Shown one piece after another: positions 8,374 to 17,700 of a stretch of 64,000 bases of DNA. Origin of the DNA: an uncultured Ignavibacteria bacterium (GTDB lineage Bacteria > Bacteroidota > Ignavibacteria > SZUA-365); contig CAJXVM010000008.1 of the NCBI GenBank assembly GCA_913061095.1, positions 124,001 through 188,000 on the forward strand, written 5' to 3'. Position 1 is the stretch's first letter, and every line of letters starts with the position of its first letter. The position numbers and the translations under genes were made by a program. The notes under the pieces are model-generated. The model did no database searches. It saw nothing but the letters and a program-made list of their open reading frames with translations, and had not been told where the DNA came from.

Positions 8374-8403
8374 AATATACTTCCACGCACAATAACATAT
8401 CAA
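8374..8403 (-). promoter_or_regulatory. Candidate promoter for the sigma-like operon
   Basis: On the (-) strand a -35-like TTGATA (8403-8398) and a -10-like TATATT (8379-8374) are separated by 18 bases. This puts the start site about 12 bases before the ATG at 8355, a short leader with no obvious Shine-Dalgarno. The match is to the general sigma-70 consensus. Many Bacteroidota use a different -10/-33 pattern, so this is tentative. Confidence 0.35.
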
Positions 8404-8827
8404 ACGACATTCATGAGTTCGGAAATATCCCGTTCCCCGGAAACGCGGATGCGAAAAACCGCCGGAAATATCATCCGCCGCCGGTCTGCAGCTCCGTGTG
8501 GTGTGGTGGGTGTGGATTCCCCGGTGGTGAACACCGGCTCATCCGGTTGTGACCGACAGCATCCGTTTTTTCCAGCGGCTTTCCGCTGTTGCACACCCTC
8601 CGTCCCACCCGATGCAGCGCCCTTACAGGCAACAGATCCCTCGCCGCCCTTTCTTCTCCTTCCACTCTTCATGCATTGCAGCGCTTCCTGAATGCGCAGC
8701 GCTTACTGTATCCATTGCCCGACTGGCGCGGCACGTCCGCATGGCGTGGCACCTCCGCATGGCGCGGTGTGGCCGGGCGGCGCAGCGTGTCATGGCACCG
8801 CTGCGCGGGCGACCACAGGACAGTGCC
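8404..8827. other. Intergenic region, no gene seen
   Basis: Between the sigma-like operon start and the end of the small secreted protein gene. Open frames on both strands here are Arg/Pro/Ser-rich, lack ribosome binding sites and resemble no family. It includes two copies of an 18-bp repeat (8727-8744 and 8745-8762, consensus CGYGGCACSTCCGCATGG). Nothing else was recognised. Confidence 0.6.
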
Positions 8828-9247
8828 TCATCTGGTAATTCCCGCGATCAGCGACCGCTGGATGGCCGTGCGCGAGAAAAAGGCACGGTCATTGTCCGTG
8901 AGTCGCGCCCATATATCCCTGTGATCGGGAATGCTGATGTCGCACCATTTGCAGTTCACTCTCATCACAAGGCCCTGCTCGTTGATGCTCAGGCAGAAAC
9001 AGTTTTCCCTGCGCAGATCGAGCACGGCAGTCGCACCGGCATATTCGTCTTCCAGATAAATGATACCGTCATCCCATTTGACCGGGACCATCACATAGTC
9101 CCGCAGCTTCAGATTCATGGGTGTGATGACGATGTTCCCGTCACAGGATTTCACGAGGATCTCATCGGCTTCAAACGGCTGCGCCTGCGCGGTAAGCGGA
9201 AGCAGCAGGGCTGCGATAAGCAGGGACAGCAGATAGTGACGTGTCAT
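8828..9247 (-). CDS. Small secreted protein of unknown function
   Basis: 139 residues. ATG 9247 is chosen for its Shine-Dalgarno (GGAGG, six bases upstream) and the signal peptide that follows (MTRHYLLSLLIAALLLPLTAQA). The open frame extends upstream to 9436, but that part holds the leader signals and has no start signal. The mature protein of about 116 residues is mixed alpha/beta with five Cys (S-C-D-G-N, E-N-C-F-C-L and N-C-K-W-C-D), which could form disulphides or bind metal. I do not recognise the family. Its leader carries a perfect 12-bp inverted repeat and, further upstream, the palindromic motif also found upstream of the gene starting at 61396, so expression is probably regulated. 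Confidence 0.65.
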   Translation of the reverse strand: MTRHYLLSLLIAALLLPLTAQAQPFEADEILVKSCDGNIVITPMNLKLRDYVMVPVKWDDGIIYLEDEYAGATAVLDLRRENCFCLSINEQGLVMRVNCKWCDISIPDHRDIWARLTDNDRAFFSRTAIQRSLIAGITR

Positions 9248-9292
9248 GGCGACCTCCAACCTCTCTCGAATTATTGATGCGTGCCTCTGTGT

Positions 9293-9324
9293 GCGGTACA
9301 CATGCCGGGCGACATGTGTACCGC
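9293..9324 (-). promoter_or_regulatory. Perfect 12-bp inverted repeat in the leader of the small secreted protein gene
   Basis: GCGGTACACATG (9293-9304), an eight-base spacer, then CATGTGTACCGC (9313-9324): all 12 arm positions pair. It lies 46-77 bases upstream of the start codon and downstream of the 9401-9432 motif. It could be a stable mRNA hairpin or a DNA operator. There is no run of T after it on the (-) strand, so it is not a typical intrinsic terminator. Confidence 0.75.
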
Positions 9325-9400
9325 TGTTCATCCTCACAGGGCTCAGATTTTTTCGATTGAATGACTGGGGGTAATAAAAGGGAAGGCACGTCAATGCGCA

Positions 9401-9432
9401 ATAGGTAGTACCACCCATTTTTATAGGTAGTA
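9401..9432 (-). promoter_or_regulatory. Palindromic regulatory motif, copy 1
   Basis: ATAGGTAGTACCACCCAT at 9401-9418 is close to an 18-bp palindrome, followed by TTTTT and a further half copy ATAGGTAGTA at 9423-9432. The two ATAGGTAGTA starts are 22 bases apart, about two helical turns. The 24 bases from 9401 match those from 61531 at 23 positions. It lies 154 bases upstream of the (-) gene starting at 9247. TAGGT half-sites recall those bound by NarL/GerE-type regulators; this is inference. Confidence 0.65.
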
Positions 9433-9441
9433 GCACGCAAA

Positions 9442-9473
9442 TCTGACCATGGAAGCGGTTTCAAGAGGTCAGA
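9442..9473 (-). terminator. Possible stem-loop after the cytochrome gene
   Basis: TCTGACC (9442-9448) and GGTCAGA (9467-9473) form a seven-base-pair stem just downstream of the cytochrome stop at 9488. There is no clear T-tract, so it is a weak terminator candidate. Confidence 0.3.
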
Positions 9474-9487
9474 CGCCGTTGACGCGG

Positions 9488-10729
9488 TTACCGTCCGCCG
9501 GCTTTATCGCGGAGTTCGGCCGCCATGGACCTGATTTCGGTCAGATCGCGGACCAGCGCGCTCCAGCCGTCCCAGAGAGCATGGTTGGGACTGTTATGGA
9601 AGGTCCCCTGGAATGCGCGCATGCGATGTTTGTAAAACATTTCGAAAAGGCGCAGTTCGATCGTCGTCGGGGCGTCATGAAATGACAGCAGGTCGGGGAA
9701 AGGCTCCTCGTAGGAATCCGGCATGGTCAGGATCCCGTCACGGTAGAGCGCCGCCACGGTGCGGATGGCCTGCGCCATCAGACGGTCCGCTTCACGGATC
9801 ATCTGGTCGCCCTTCTCTAGTTCCTTTTCCGCGAATCTCCCGGAATGACAGTTCTCACAGTTTCGGATCATGCGATCACGCTCGATCTGCCAGGCGGATT
9901 CGGTAAGACGCATGACGTCGTATTTGCGGAGATTGATGACGCGTGTGGTTGGATTTCCCAGCATGTCGAGCATACCCAGTGCCTGCATGATGGCAGCGCG
10001 ATCCGCCGCCCAGGCGTTGTCGTCCGGCATTGGAAGCCGGATACCGAAAAAGCCCCAGGAGGTGCGCACCTCGTGATTCCCCTTCGCCATATGGCAGTCC
10101 TGACAGGTCGGTGCCGATGTCTCGCTGTGGAGCGTGCCGTTCTGGCGAAGCAGCGCGCGCACGCCGTGCTTTGATGAGGAATACATTTCCCACTGCGCGT
10201 GGTCGAAGCCCATATGGCAGGTCTTGCAGGCCTGCGGCTGCTGCGCTTCCGTCTTCGAGAACGTGTGGCGTGTGTGACACGCATCGCAGCTCGCAAGACC
10301 GTACCCCTGGCCTTCCGACTTCAGCGTTGCGATATCCTCCTCCGACTTGAGTCCGATCTTGTGGCAGCCGTTGCAGCCCTTCATCCCGCTCATCATGGCC
10401 ATTGGCTGGGCGTGTGCCGTCGGCATGGCCTTTGAGGCAGTCCATGCAAGCGCGTGTTTACCCTTTGAATACTGCGTGACCTGCGTCTCATGACACGGCG
10501 CGCAAACGGCGGGCGTGGGGATACGCGCCTCGTGTACATCGTCGATCCCGGAGTGTGCTTCTCCATGACAGGTCACACAATCGACATCGTTCTGCGCATG
10601 ACGGCTCAGCTCCCAGTCCCGGACAATGCCGGGCGTTTTCAGTTCATGGCAGCTGATACACTCCTGCGCCGACGCTCCATCCCAGCCCATCATAAAAAGA
10701 GCAACCGCGATGAAAATCCATTTATGCAT
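9488..10729 (-). CDS. Octaheme c-type cytochrome, hydroxylamine oxidoreductase (HAO) family
   Basis: 413 residues from ATG 10729, where GGAG precedes a signal peptide (MHKWIFIAVALFMMGWDGASA). An upstream in-frame start at 10774 would bury the signal. Eight CxxCH haem sites begin at about residues 24, 51, 76, 119, 148, 168, 209 and 291. The pattern C-D-A-C-H-T-R-H-T-F-S...C-K-T-C-H-M-G-F-D-H...Y-S-S-S-K-H-G is typical of octaheme HAO-like proteins, as is the C-terminal region F-Y-K-H-R-M-R-A-F-Q-G-T-F-H. The family acts in the periplasm on hydroxylamine, nitrite or hydrazine. Whether this one oxidises or reduces depends on a cross-linking Tyr that I cannot place with certainty. No quinol-oxidising partner (NrfH or cytM type) is adjacent, so its electron partner must be elsewhere. 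TGACAGGTCA at 10780-10789 is a possible upstream operator. Confidence 0.88.
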   Translation of the reverse strand: MHKWIFIAVALFMMGWDGASAQECISCHELKTPGIVRDWELSRHAQNDVDCVTCHGEAHSGIDDVHEARIPTPAVCAPCHETQVTQYSKGKHALAWTASKAMPTAHAQPMAMMSGMKGCNGCHKIGLKSEEDIATLKSEGQGYGLASCDACHTRHTFSKTEAQQPQACKTCHMGFDHAQWEMYSSSKHGVRALLRQNGTLHSETSAPTCQDCHMAKGNHEVRTSWGFFGIRLPMPDDNAWAADRAAIMQALGMLDMLGNPTTRVINLRKYDVMRLTESAWQIERDRMIRNCENCHSGRFAEKELEKGDQMIREADRLMAQAIRTVAALYRDGILTMPDSYEEPFPDLLSFHDAPTTIELRLFEMFYKHRMRAFQGTFHNSPNHALWDGWSALVRDLTEIRSMAAELRDKAGGR

Positions 10730-10978
10730 GCATACTCCGGGACGATACGAGAAAGACAATATCAGACACGTCATTCGCCTGACAGGTCAATATACGGGTT
10801 TCGGATTACAAACCATTGTTTTTATTTCGTTAAGAGTGTTTATCCCTCGGCAGCGCTGTGACGACCCCGCAGACGCCGTGCGCACCGTTGAATCTATGTG
10901 AAGAAAGACCTACTATGCAGGGTTCTCCGGATTCAATTATCTCTTATGTACCGCCACTTGCATAGGCTGAGGTGAACC

Positions 10979-12466
10979 ATGTTTCGTCCCGCATGGATAC
11001 TTCTTGTGCTTCTTCTCCTGTTTTCCTGCCGTTCCCGCGAGGAACGTATCGCTGAAACCCGTACCCGATGTGCCGATGTCCTCGGTTTCTGGACCATGAC
11101 CTTCGACGACGGTTCACCGCATCCTCCCACCGCGCTGAAATGGATCGACGTCGATGAGGACGGTGATCTCATGGAACGCCTGCATGTGGAATTGCAGTGG
11201 AATGCGTTCATGCGGGTAGATAATGAGGACATCGCATTCGACGATGGCATGCTGCAATTCTACGATGAATTTTCCGGCAGGATGGATGTCGGGGCGGAGA
11301 AGGTACGGCTCTCATATCGGACATGGGATGCGCGGGACATTACCTTTGTGTTGCGCAGAATGCATGATCCAGATACGATCCGCATGATGAAGGAGATCTA
11401 TGCCGAACGCAGCGCAAGTATCATGCCACTTCCCGTGCCGGATCTCCGTGACGGGCTGGCAGCAGCCTCCTTTGCGGAACTCGGCGTCGACAGCATCCCG
11501 CTGATTGAACTGCTCGGGGATATCCACGACGGGAATTATGGTGATCTCCATTCTCTGCTCATGATGAAAAACGGCCGGCTGTTCCTGGAGGAATATTTCG
11601 GGGCTGACGGCGCACTGCATGGTCCGGCCACAGCGAAGTTTCTTCGACGACAACCTGTATCTCCGCAATCCGTGTCGAAGAGTGTGCTGTCGGCACTCGT
11701 CGGAATCGCCATCGACAGCGGGCTGATTCCGGACGTCAACACTCCTGTCGCAGAGCTGTTTCCTGAGTACGCGCATTTCCTAGAAGATCGCAAGTTGGAG
11801 ATGACACTCGAGCATCTGCTGGCGATGAATTCCGGACTGGAGTGGAACGGACCGAGCGTCGCAATGACCGACACCACCAACGACACGAACCGTCTTCAAA
11901 GGCACGAAGATCCCCTGGCCTTCCTGTTTTCGCGACGGCTGCGGCATCTGCCCGGAAAAGTGTTCCGCTACAATAACGGTCATTACCATGCCGTGCAGGA
12001 ACTGCTCGACTGCCGCATCCCCGGCGGAACCGGCGCATTCGCACGGCGTGTACTGTTCGATTCCCTCGGCTGCGATTCCGTACGCTGGGGCCGTCAGTCC
12101 GCTCCCCACCTGCGCCCGCGCGACATGGCACGTTTCGGGATGCTGTATCTCCGCAGCGGCAGATGGCAGGGCCGGCAGATCATTCCCGCCGAGTGGGTGA
12201 CGGTCTCGACTGTCAATCACCAGCAGCCCGGACAGACGCGCTACGGCTATTTCTGGTGGCCGCAGAAGTACATCACCGCGGGAGACACTCTTTCCTGCAT
12301 CACCGCCATCGGCTCAGGCGGACAGTACATTCTCCTGTTCCCATCCATCGATTTTCTGCTTGCGACCACCGCGAACAACTACGACCGACGCACACGCGAC
12401 CTGCGCGCCACCGTCGAAGACATCATCCTGCCGGCCGTGATGTGCTGTCCGGATCGTTGTTCCTAG
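10979..12466 (+). CDS. Serine hydrolase lipoprotein, beta-lactamase/DD-peptidase (class C) fold
   Basis: 495 residues. ATG 10979 follows a GAGGTG ribosome site. The N-terminus is a lipoprotein signal ending L-F-S-C with Cys17 as the lipid site. Residues about 20-150 are an N-terminal extension. The catalytic domain has S-x-x-K (S-V-S-K, Ser231 and Lys234), a Y-x-N-type motif (R-Y-N-N-G-H-Y) and a late Gly-rich strand (G-S-G-G-Q-Y-I-L-L-F-P). These are the hallmarks of the class C beta-lactamase-related family, which includes esterases, D-amino acid peptidases and PBP-like hydrolases. The substrate cannot be told from sequence, and there is no reason to call it a resistance gene. It is divergent from the cytochrome and overlaps the BNR gene convergently by four bases, the stop codons sharing CTAG. 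Confidence 0.85.
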   Translation: MFRPAWILLVLLLLFSCRSREERIAETRTRCADVLGFWTMTFDDGSPHPPTALKWIDVDEDGDLMERLHVELQWNAFMRVDNEDIAFDDGMLQFYDEFSGRMDVGAEKVRLSYRTWDARDITFVLRRMHDPDTIRMMKEIYAERSASIMPLPVPDLRDGLAAASFAELGVDSIPLIELLGDIHDGNYGDLHSLLMMKNGRLFLEEYFGADGALHGPATAKFLRRQPVSPQSVSKSVLSALVGIAIDSGLIPDVNTPVAELFPEYAHFLEDRKLEMTLEHLLAMNSGLEWNGPSVAMTDTTNDTNRLQRHEDPLAFLFSRRLRHLPGKVFRYNNGHYHAVQELLDCRIPGGTGAFARRVLFDSLGCDSVRWGRQSAPHLRPRDMARFGMLYLRSGRWQGRQIIPAEWVTVSTVNHQQPGQTRYGYFWWPQKYITAGDTLSCITAIGSGGQYILLFPSIDFLLATTANNYDRRTRDLRATVEDIILPAVMCCPDRCS

Positions 12467-14559
12467 CGCAGACGTACTATCGGAATGCGGGTGGCCCGGT
12501 CCTGTGTGAGAAGATGGAGATGATAAATTCCTCCCGGCAGTGAGGTTGCAAAAAACGGAAGAACGTGCTTTCCAGCCGGGAACCGACGCGAATCCGCAAT
12601 GCGCGCGACTTCACGCCCAAGCATGTCGGTGACGAGCAGCGTGACGGACATCGACCGCTCAAGCGAGAAACGGATCACGGTGTTGTCGCGGAACGGATTG
12701 GGATGATTCTGCTCGAGGCGCGCGGCGGATGGCAGAGGAGGCGAGTCCGCATGCACGGGACGGAAGACATGACGATAAATCCCGTGCCATCGTGTACGTG
12801 CATACACCACGCCCTCATCCCCGATGCAGAATCCGTCGATGAAGATGCGGGGCAGCCCGTCGGTGAATTCCTCCCATTCCCGTTCCGGATCCTGAAGGAT
12901 GTACACGCCGTCGTCATAGGATGCAAGGAGTTCCCCGGATGGCAAAAGCATCATCGTTTTCGGGACCCTGCCCCGTGATGAACAATAATTTTTCCACGAC
13001 ACCCCTCCGTCGAGGGAGCGGAATATACCTTCGGGAGTACTCACAAATACCGAATCCGTGTCTCCCGTGATGCAGCTGAACTGCGTCCCCGGCAGACCGT
13101 TTTCACATTTCTCCCAGCTCTGCGCCCCGTCATCGGAACGGTACAGTCCGTCACCAACCGCGAAGGCGAACACTATTTCCCCGGCACACTGAAGCAGACC
13201 AATTCCGACATTGCTGAGTGGCGCACCGAATTCCTGCCAGGTGTTGGTGCCGGGAGGGAGATGCATGTTCGGTGAATTCCGCAGCACCGCGTAGAGATGT
13301 CCGTCGGGCGCAACTGCGAACTGATAGAAGCGCGGCCGGTCCAGTCCCTCGCCCAGTGGATTCCATGTCGTACCTCCATCCGAGGTGACGGAAATACCGC
13401 GATAATCCATGGCATTGTATATCCTTGCGGATGCGTCCATGCCGAGCAGCCTCCCTCCGTAGGTCTCATCCGCTTCCTGCCACGTGTCTCCGTGATCGGT
13501 GCTTTTCAGCAGATGCCTGCTTCGGAAGGCAACATACAGCGTTCCACTTCCATCGACGACCATGCCCGTCGCATCGATGTTCCTGATGCCCTGACTGGAT
13601 GGTACCCAGCTTTGACCGCCGTCTGTGGAGCGAAACAGGCCGTAATCACCCCTTCCGCAGTAGAATGTCCCTGAATCGACCTCACGAATCACGAGTATTG
13701 GACCAACATCTCCGGGACTTGGCAGCTGCGTCCAGCTCCCACCGAGGTCCGTACTCTTCCAGATCTCCCCGGCCTGGGTACCGACGAGGATATCACCGTT
13801 GTCGCGTATGAGAATTGAATTGACGCGCAGATCGTTCACGCCGGTGCTGCGATTCTCCCAAGTGAACCCGTTATCCGGGGAGATATAGAGACCCTTTCCC
13901 CAGACGGATGCGACCAGCGTTCTTCCATTTCGCGCGAGAGTCTGTACCTGCTCGCCGTCGAAGGCGGGATCCGCGAGTGCCCAGCTATCACCGCCGTCGG
14001 TCGAGCGTCGCAGTCCGGCATTATTGAACCCGGCGAGGACAGTATTCTGATCAGTGACACAGACACACAGGCCCTGCGAGCCTTCCGCACCGGCATCCAG
14101 ATGTCCCCAGGCATCGCCGTCGTCTATGCTCCGGAACAGCCCTTCCCGCCCCGCGGCGAAGAATGTCCCCGCGCCGTCGTCATCGATTGAGAAAATAAAA
14201 CCTTCCGGACTTGCTACGACCCCTCGCCAGCTGCTGCCGTTATCCGTGGAGACAATGATCTCATTCTGGCATCCTGCGAAAAGTCTCGAGGAGGATGCGC
14301 GGTGAAAAACGAACACCGCCATCTCTTCCATTCCCGCCGGTGTCCACTGACGCCCACCGTCATCGGAGCGGTACAACCCTCCGAAGTAGGTGCCGGCAAG
14401 AACGGTCTGGACGTCGAGGGCGACAAGGTCGCGCACTGCTCCGCCGTATGGTCCGGGCGTGGGCTCCCAGATTTCCTGTGCGGGAAGCGAAGTAATGAAC
14501 AGCATGGTGAGGACTGTGATGCAGAGCAGATCGCGAGTGGTTGTGCGGAAACTCATCAT
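12463..14559 (-). CDS. BNR/sortilin-type propeller protein with T9SS sorting domain (BNR paralogue 1)
   Basis: 698 residues; ATG 14559 follows a GGAGG site. Signal peptide, then from about residue 30 repeated blades with Asp-box motifs (S-T-D-G-G-x-S-W, S-D-D-G-x-x-W) about every 40-45 residues, forming a Ycf48/sortilin-like beta-propeller. Residues about 615-698 are a T9SS C-terminal domain (L-E-Q-N-H-P-N-P-F then G-R-E-V-A-R-I, ending in a basic strand). It should cross the outer membrane by T9SS and be released or attached at the surface. It is paralogous to the proteins at 37703 and 43637, which share the opening pattern W-E-P-x-P-G-x-Y-G-G-A-V. The role is unknown; adhesion or protein binding is a guess. 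Confidence 0.88.
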   Translation of the reverse strand: MMSFRTTTRDLLCITVLTMLFITSLPAQEIWEPTPGPYGGAVRDLVALDVQTVLAGTYFGGLYRSDDGGRQWTPAGMEEMAVFVFHRASSSRLFAGCQNEIIVSTDNGSSWRGVVASPEGFIFSIDDDGAGTFFAAGREGLFRSIDDGDAWGHLDAGAEGSQGLCVCVTDQNTVLAGFNNAGLRRSTDGGDSWALADPAFDGEQVQTLARNGRTLVASVWGKGLYISPDNGFTWENRSTGVNDLRVNSILIRDNGDILVGTQAGEIWKSTDLGGSWTQLPSPGDVGPILVIREVDSGTFYCGRGDYGLFRSTDGGQSWVPSSQGIRNIDATGMVVDGSGTLYVAFRSRHLLKSTDHGDTWQEADETYGGRLLGMDASARIYNAMDYRGISVTSDGGTTWNPLGEGLDRPRFYQFAVAPDGHLYAVLRNSPNMHLPPGTNTWQEFGAPLSNVGIGLLQCAGEIVFAFAVGDGLYRSDDGAQSWEKCENGLPGTQFSCITGDTDSVFVSTPEGIFRSLDGGVSWKNYCSSRGRVPKTMMLLPSGELLASYDDGVYILQDPEREWEEFTDGLPRIFIDGFCIGDEGVVYARTRWHGIYRHVFRPVHADSPPLPSAARLEQNHPNPFRDNTVIRFSLERSMSVTLLVTDMLGREVARIADSRRFPAGKHVLPFFATSLPGGIYHLHLLTQDRATRIPIVRLR

Positions 14560-14727
14560 GGACCTCCGTTCGAATTCCCTGCGCGAACGAACTTCGCGGA
14601 TGGCACCGCATCGTCCGAGAGGAGTGATGCAAATACATCTGCTGAGATAGAGGGATAATAGAGGTGCAGGAAGACAGATGCAAGGTATCAGACTGCATTA
14701 TCACTATTTTTCGCAGAGGTCCCCTGC

Positions 14728-14762
14728 AAAAAAAGGCAGGTCCCGGAGGACCTGCCTTTTTT
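14728..14762 (-). terminator. Strong bidirectional intrinsic terminator
   Basis: A perfect nine-base-pair stem, GGCAGGTCC (14735-14743) with GGACCTGCC (14748-14756), and a four-base loop. It is flanked by seven A on the left and six T on the right, so it can terminate transcription in both directions. It lies just past the stop of the HYR adhesin gene (14784, -). Confidence 0.92.
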
Positions 14763-14783
14763 GTCGTGGAAGAATGCGCGGGT

Positions 14784-17700
14784 TTATTTCACCAGCATCA
14801 TCTTCCGGAGCTGGTGGAAGATCTGTCCGCTGTCTCCGGTCGCGATGATGCGATAGAGATAGATACCGGACGGAAGATCGCGGGCAGCATTGCCGCTGTC
14901 GAATGTGACGGCGTGCGTGCCTGCAGGGACCTCCTCGTTCACCAGGACGGCGACTTCCTCACCCATGGAGTTGTGTACTGTCAGGTGGACAGTGCTGCGC
15001 TCTGGCAGGGTGTAGGTGATCGTCGTCACCGGATTGAACGGATTCGGATGGTTCTGATCCAATGCAAAGCCGGTCGGCGTCAGATCGAGACGGACATCCT
15101 TCGGCGGCGGCATCGCGTAGAATCCGGCAAGGAAGCGCGCTTCGTCGAAGCCCTTGTTGATGGCGTCGAGAGCGGCCACGATGTCGGACAGCGACACACC
15201 GGTGAAGGACGTGCCGGCAAGAGCCTGGTTGGCCATGTCGAGAAGATCCTGCGGCGTCACATTCATTCCGTTCGAGCCGAGCTCGCTGAGCACGTTGGGC
15301 GGGAAGAAGAAGAACTGGTACGTCGTATCCGGCATGTCGTCCGCGTCGCCGCAGATGCCGTTGCCGTATATCGATGCCGCAGTGCGCATCCAGGGCGTCG
15401 TCGGAGGCGGCAGGTACATCTTCGTCAGGTTCGAATCCAGGCGCATGTTGAGTGCGAAGGTGATCGTCTGCGACAGGAGGATGTTCCGGAATCTGCCTCT
15501 CTTCAGCGGGAGATTGCCCGGGGTGATGTTGCAGTTGTTGTTGTAGCTGTAGTCGTGGGTGAGCGCCTTTGCAGGACCACCACCCGGAAGGTTGCCGATG
15601 AGACAGGACGCATCGCCGTGGAGGATTTCGAAGGAGCCGGAGCCCTTCACTCCGACGATGAGTGTGTCACCGGAGAGCAGCAGCGAGTCGATCAGCGTCT
15701 GCGTTCCCTGTCCGGTTCCGCAGTACTTGCCGCCGCTGTTACCGTAGAAGCCCTGCGTCAGGGTCTCGAACTGGTTGCACAGTTCGACAATGGTCTGACT
15801 GACAACGACGGATGCGTTGCCGCAGGTGTCGACCGCCTGCCAGCTTCGCGTGTGATAGTAGATACCCGCGACGTACGTCGTCGTGTCAGACACGATGACC
15901 AGTGCGGGATCGTTGTCACAGTTGTCGCTGTACGTCGGGTCGGTGAAGACGATGGCCTCGCGGCATGCCACCGTGTCCTGCGGAGCCGCCGTGATCGTCG
16001 GGGCTTCGTCGTCGACGACGGTGATGGTCTGGCTGACAGTGGTGGATTCGTTGCCGCATCCGTCCACGGCCTTCCAGGTGCGCGTGACGCTGTAGTTCTG
16101 CGGGCAGCTGCCCGGCGTCGTCACGTCGCTGCCGACCTGCATGACCGTCGGGGTACCGCAGTTGTCCGTCGCCGTCGGCGTACCGAACACCGGTGTGGAA
16201 GCACAGTCGATGGTCGTATCGGCCGGGACAAAGGTGAACGTCGGCGGTGTGCCGTCGATGGTCGTGTTGTAGGTCACGGTTGTGTCATTGCCACAGTCGT
16301 CGGTCGCGGTCACGGTGATGACGGCGTTGCAGTCACCGACCGTGGAAGCGGAGAGCGTCACACCGCTGCAGACATCGCTGGATGTCGTGGCGGCGATGGC
16401 GGCTGCTTCGGCTGCCGCTTCCGTCGGATAACAGCTGCTGATGCTGCCGGCCGAAATCGAAGGCGGTGTGGTGTCTTCAATGGTGAAGGTGGCGGTCGTG
16501 GAGTCCACGTTGCCGCAGTCGTCGGTGGCGTAGAACGTCACCGTCGCACTGCCCGTGGCACCACAGTCGTCACTGAGTCCGGTGAAGTTGTTCGTCCACT
16601 GGAAGTTCGAGCAGACATCGCTGGCCACGGCACCGCCGTTGGAGGCGAGCCATGCGTTCAGCGCTGCCGTGTTGCCCGCACCGTCGCACTCGACCGTCTG
16701 ATCACTGGCCGCGGTCGTGATGTCCGGCGGCGTGGTGTCTTCGATCTCGAAGCGCGCGGTGGTGGAATCGACATTGCCGCAGTCGTCGGTGGCATAGAAT
16801 GTTACATCGACGTAGCCGCTGCCGCCGCAGCCCGGCACGAAGTTATTCGCGTCGCAATTGTTGCTCCACGAGAAATTGGAGCAGACATCGCTTGCGACAG
16901 CCCCGCCGTTGTTGGCGAGCCAGCTGTTCAGGTCGGTGAGATTTCCGTTGCCGTCGCACTCGACCGTCGTGTCAGCGGCTGCCGTCGTGATATCCGGCGG
17001 CGTCGTGTCCACGATGGTGAAGCGGGCGGTAGTGGAATCCACGTTGCTGCAGGCGTCGGTGGCGTAGAAGATCACGTCCACGTAGCCGGTTCCGCCGCAC
17101 AGCGGGACGAAATTGTTGGCGTCGTAGTTGTTGCTCCACGTGATCGCCGAGCAGATGTCGGTTGCCGTCGCACCGCCATTGTTGGCGAGCCAGCTGTTCA
17201 GATCCGTGGTGTTGCCGTTTCCGTCGCACTCGACCGTCGTGTCGGAAGCCGCGACGACTGTCGGAGGCGTCGTATCGACGATGGTGAAGCGTGCGGTGGT
17301 GGAATCGACGTTGTTGCAGTCGTCGGTGGCGTAGAAGGTCACGTCCACGTAGCCGGCGCCGCCACAGGTCGGGACGAAGTTCGCTGCGTCGTAGTTGTTG
17401 CTCCAGCTGAAGTTGGAACAGACATCGCTGGCGATCGCGCCGCCCTGGTTGCTGAGCCAGTTATTGAGGTCCGTGAGATTGCCGTTGCCGTCACACTCGA
17501 CCGTGGTGTCGGCCGCTGCCGTCGTGATATCCGGCGGCGTCGTGTCCTCGATCGTGAAGCGTGCGCTGGTGGAATCAACGTTGTTGCAGTCGTCGGTGGC
17601 GTAGAATGTCACGTCAACGTAACCGGCATTGCCGCAGGTCGACACGAAGTTCGCCGCGTCGTAATTGTTGCTCCAGCTGAAATCGGAGCAGACATCGCTG

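Noticed and set aside
10979-12466. Antibiotic-resistance beta-lactamase
   Set aside because: The S-x-x-K and Y-x-N motifs define a broad serine hydrolase superfamily. The long N-terminal extension and the lipoprotein signal do not support a specific resistance call.
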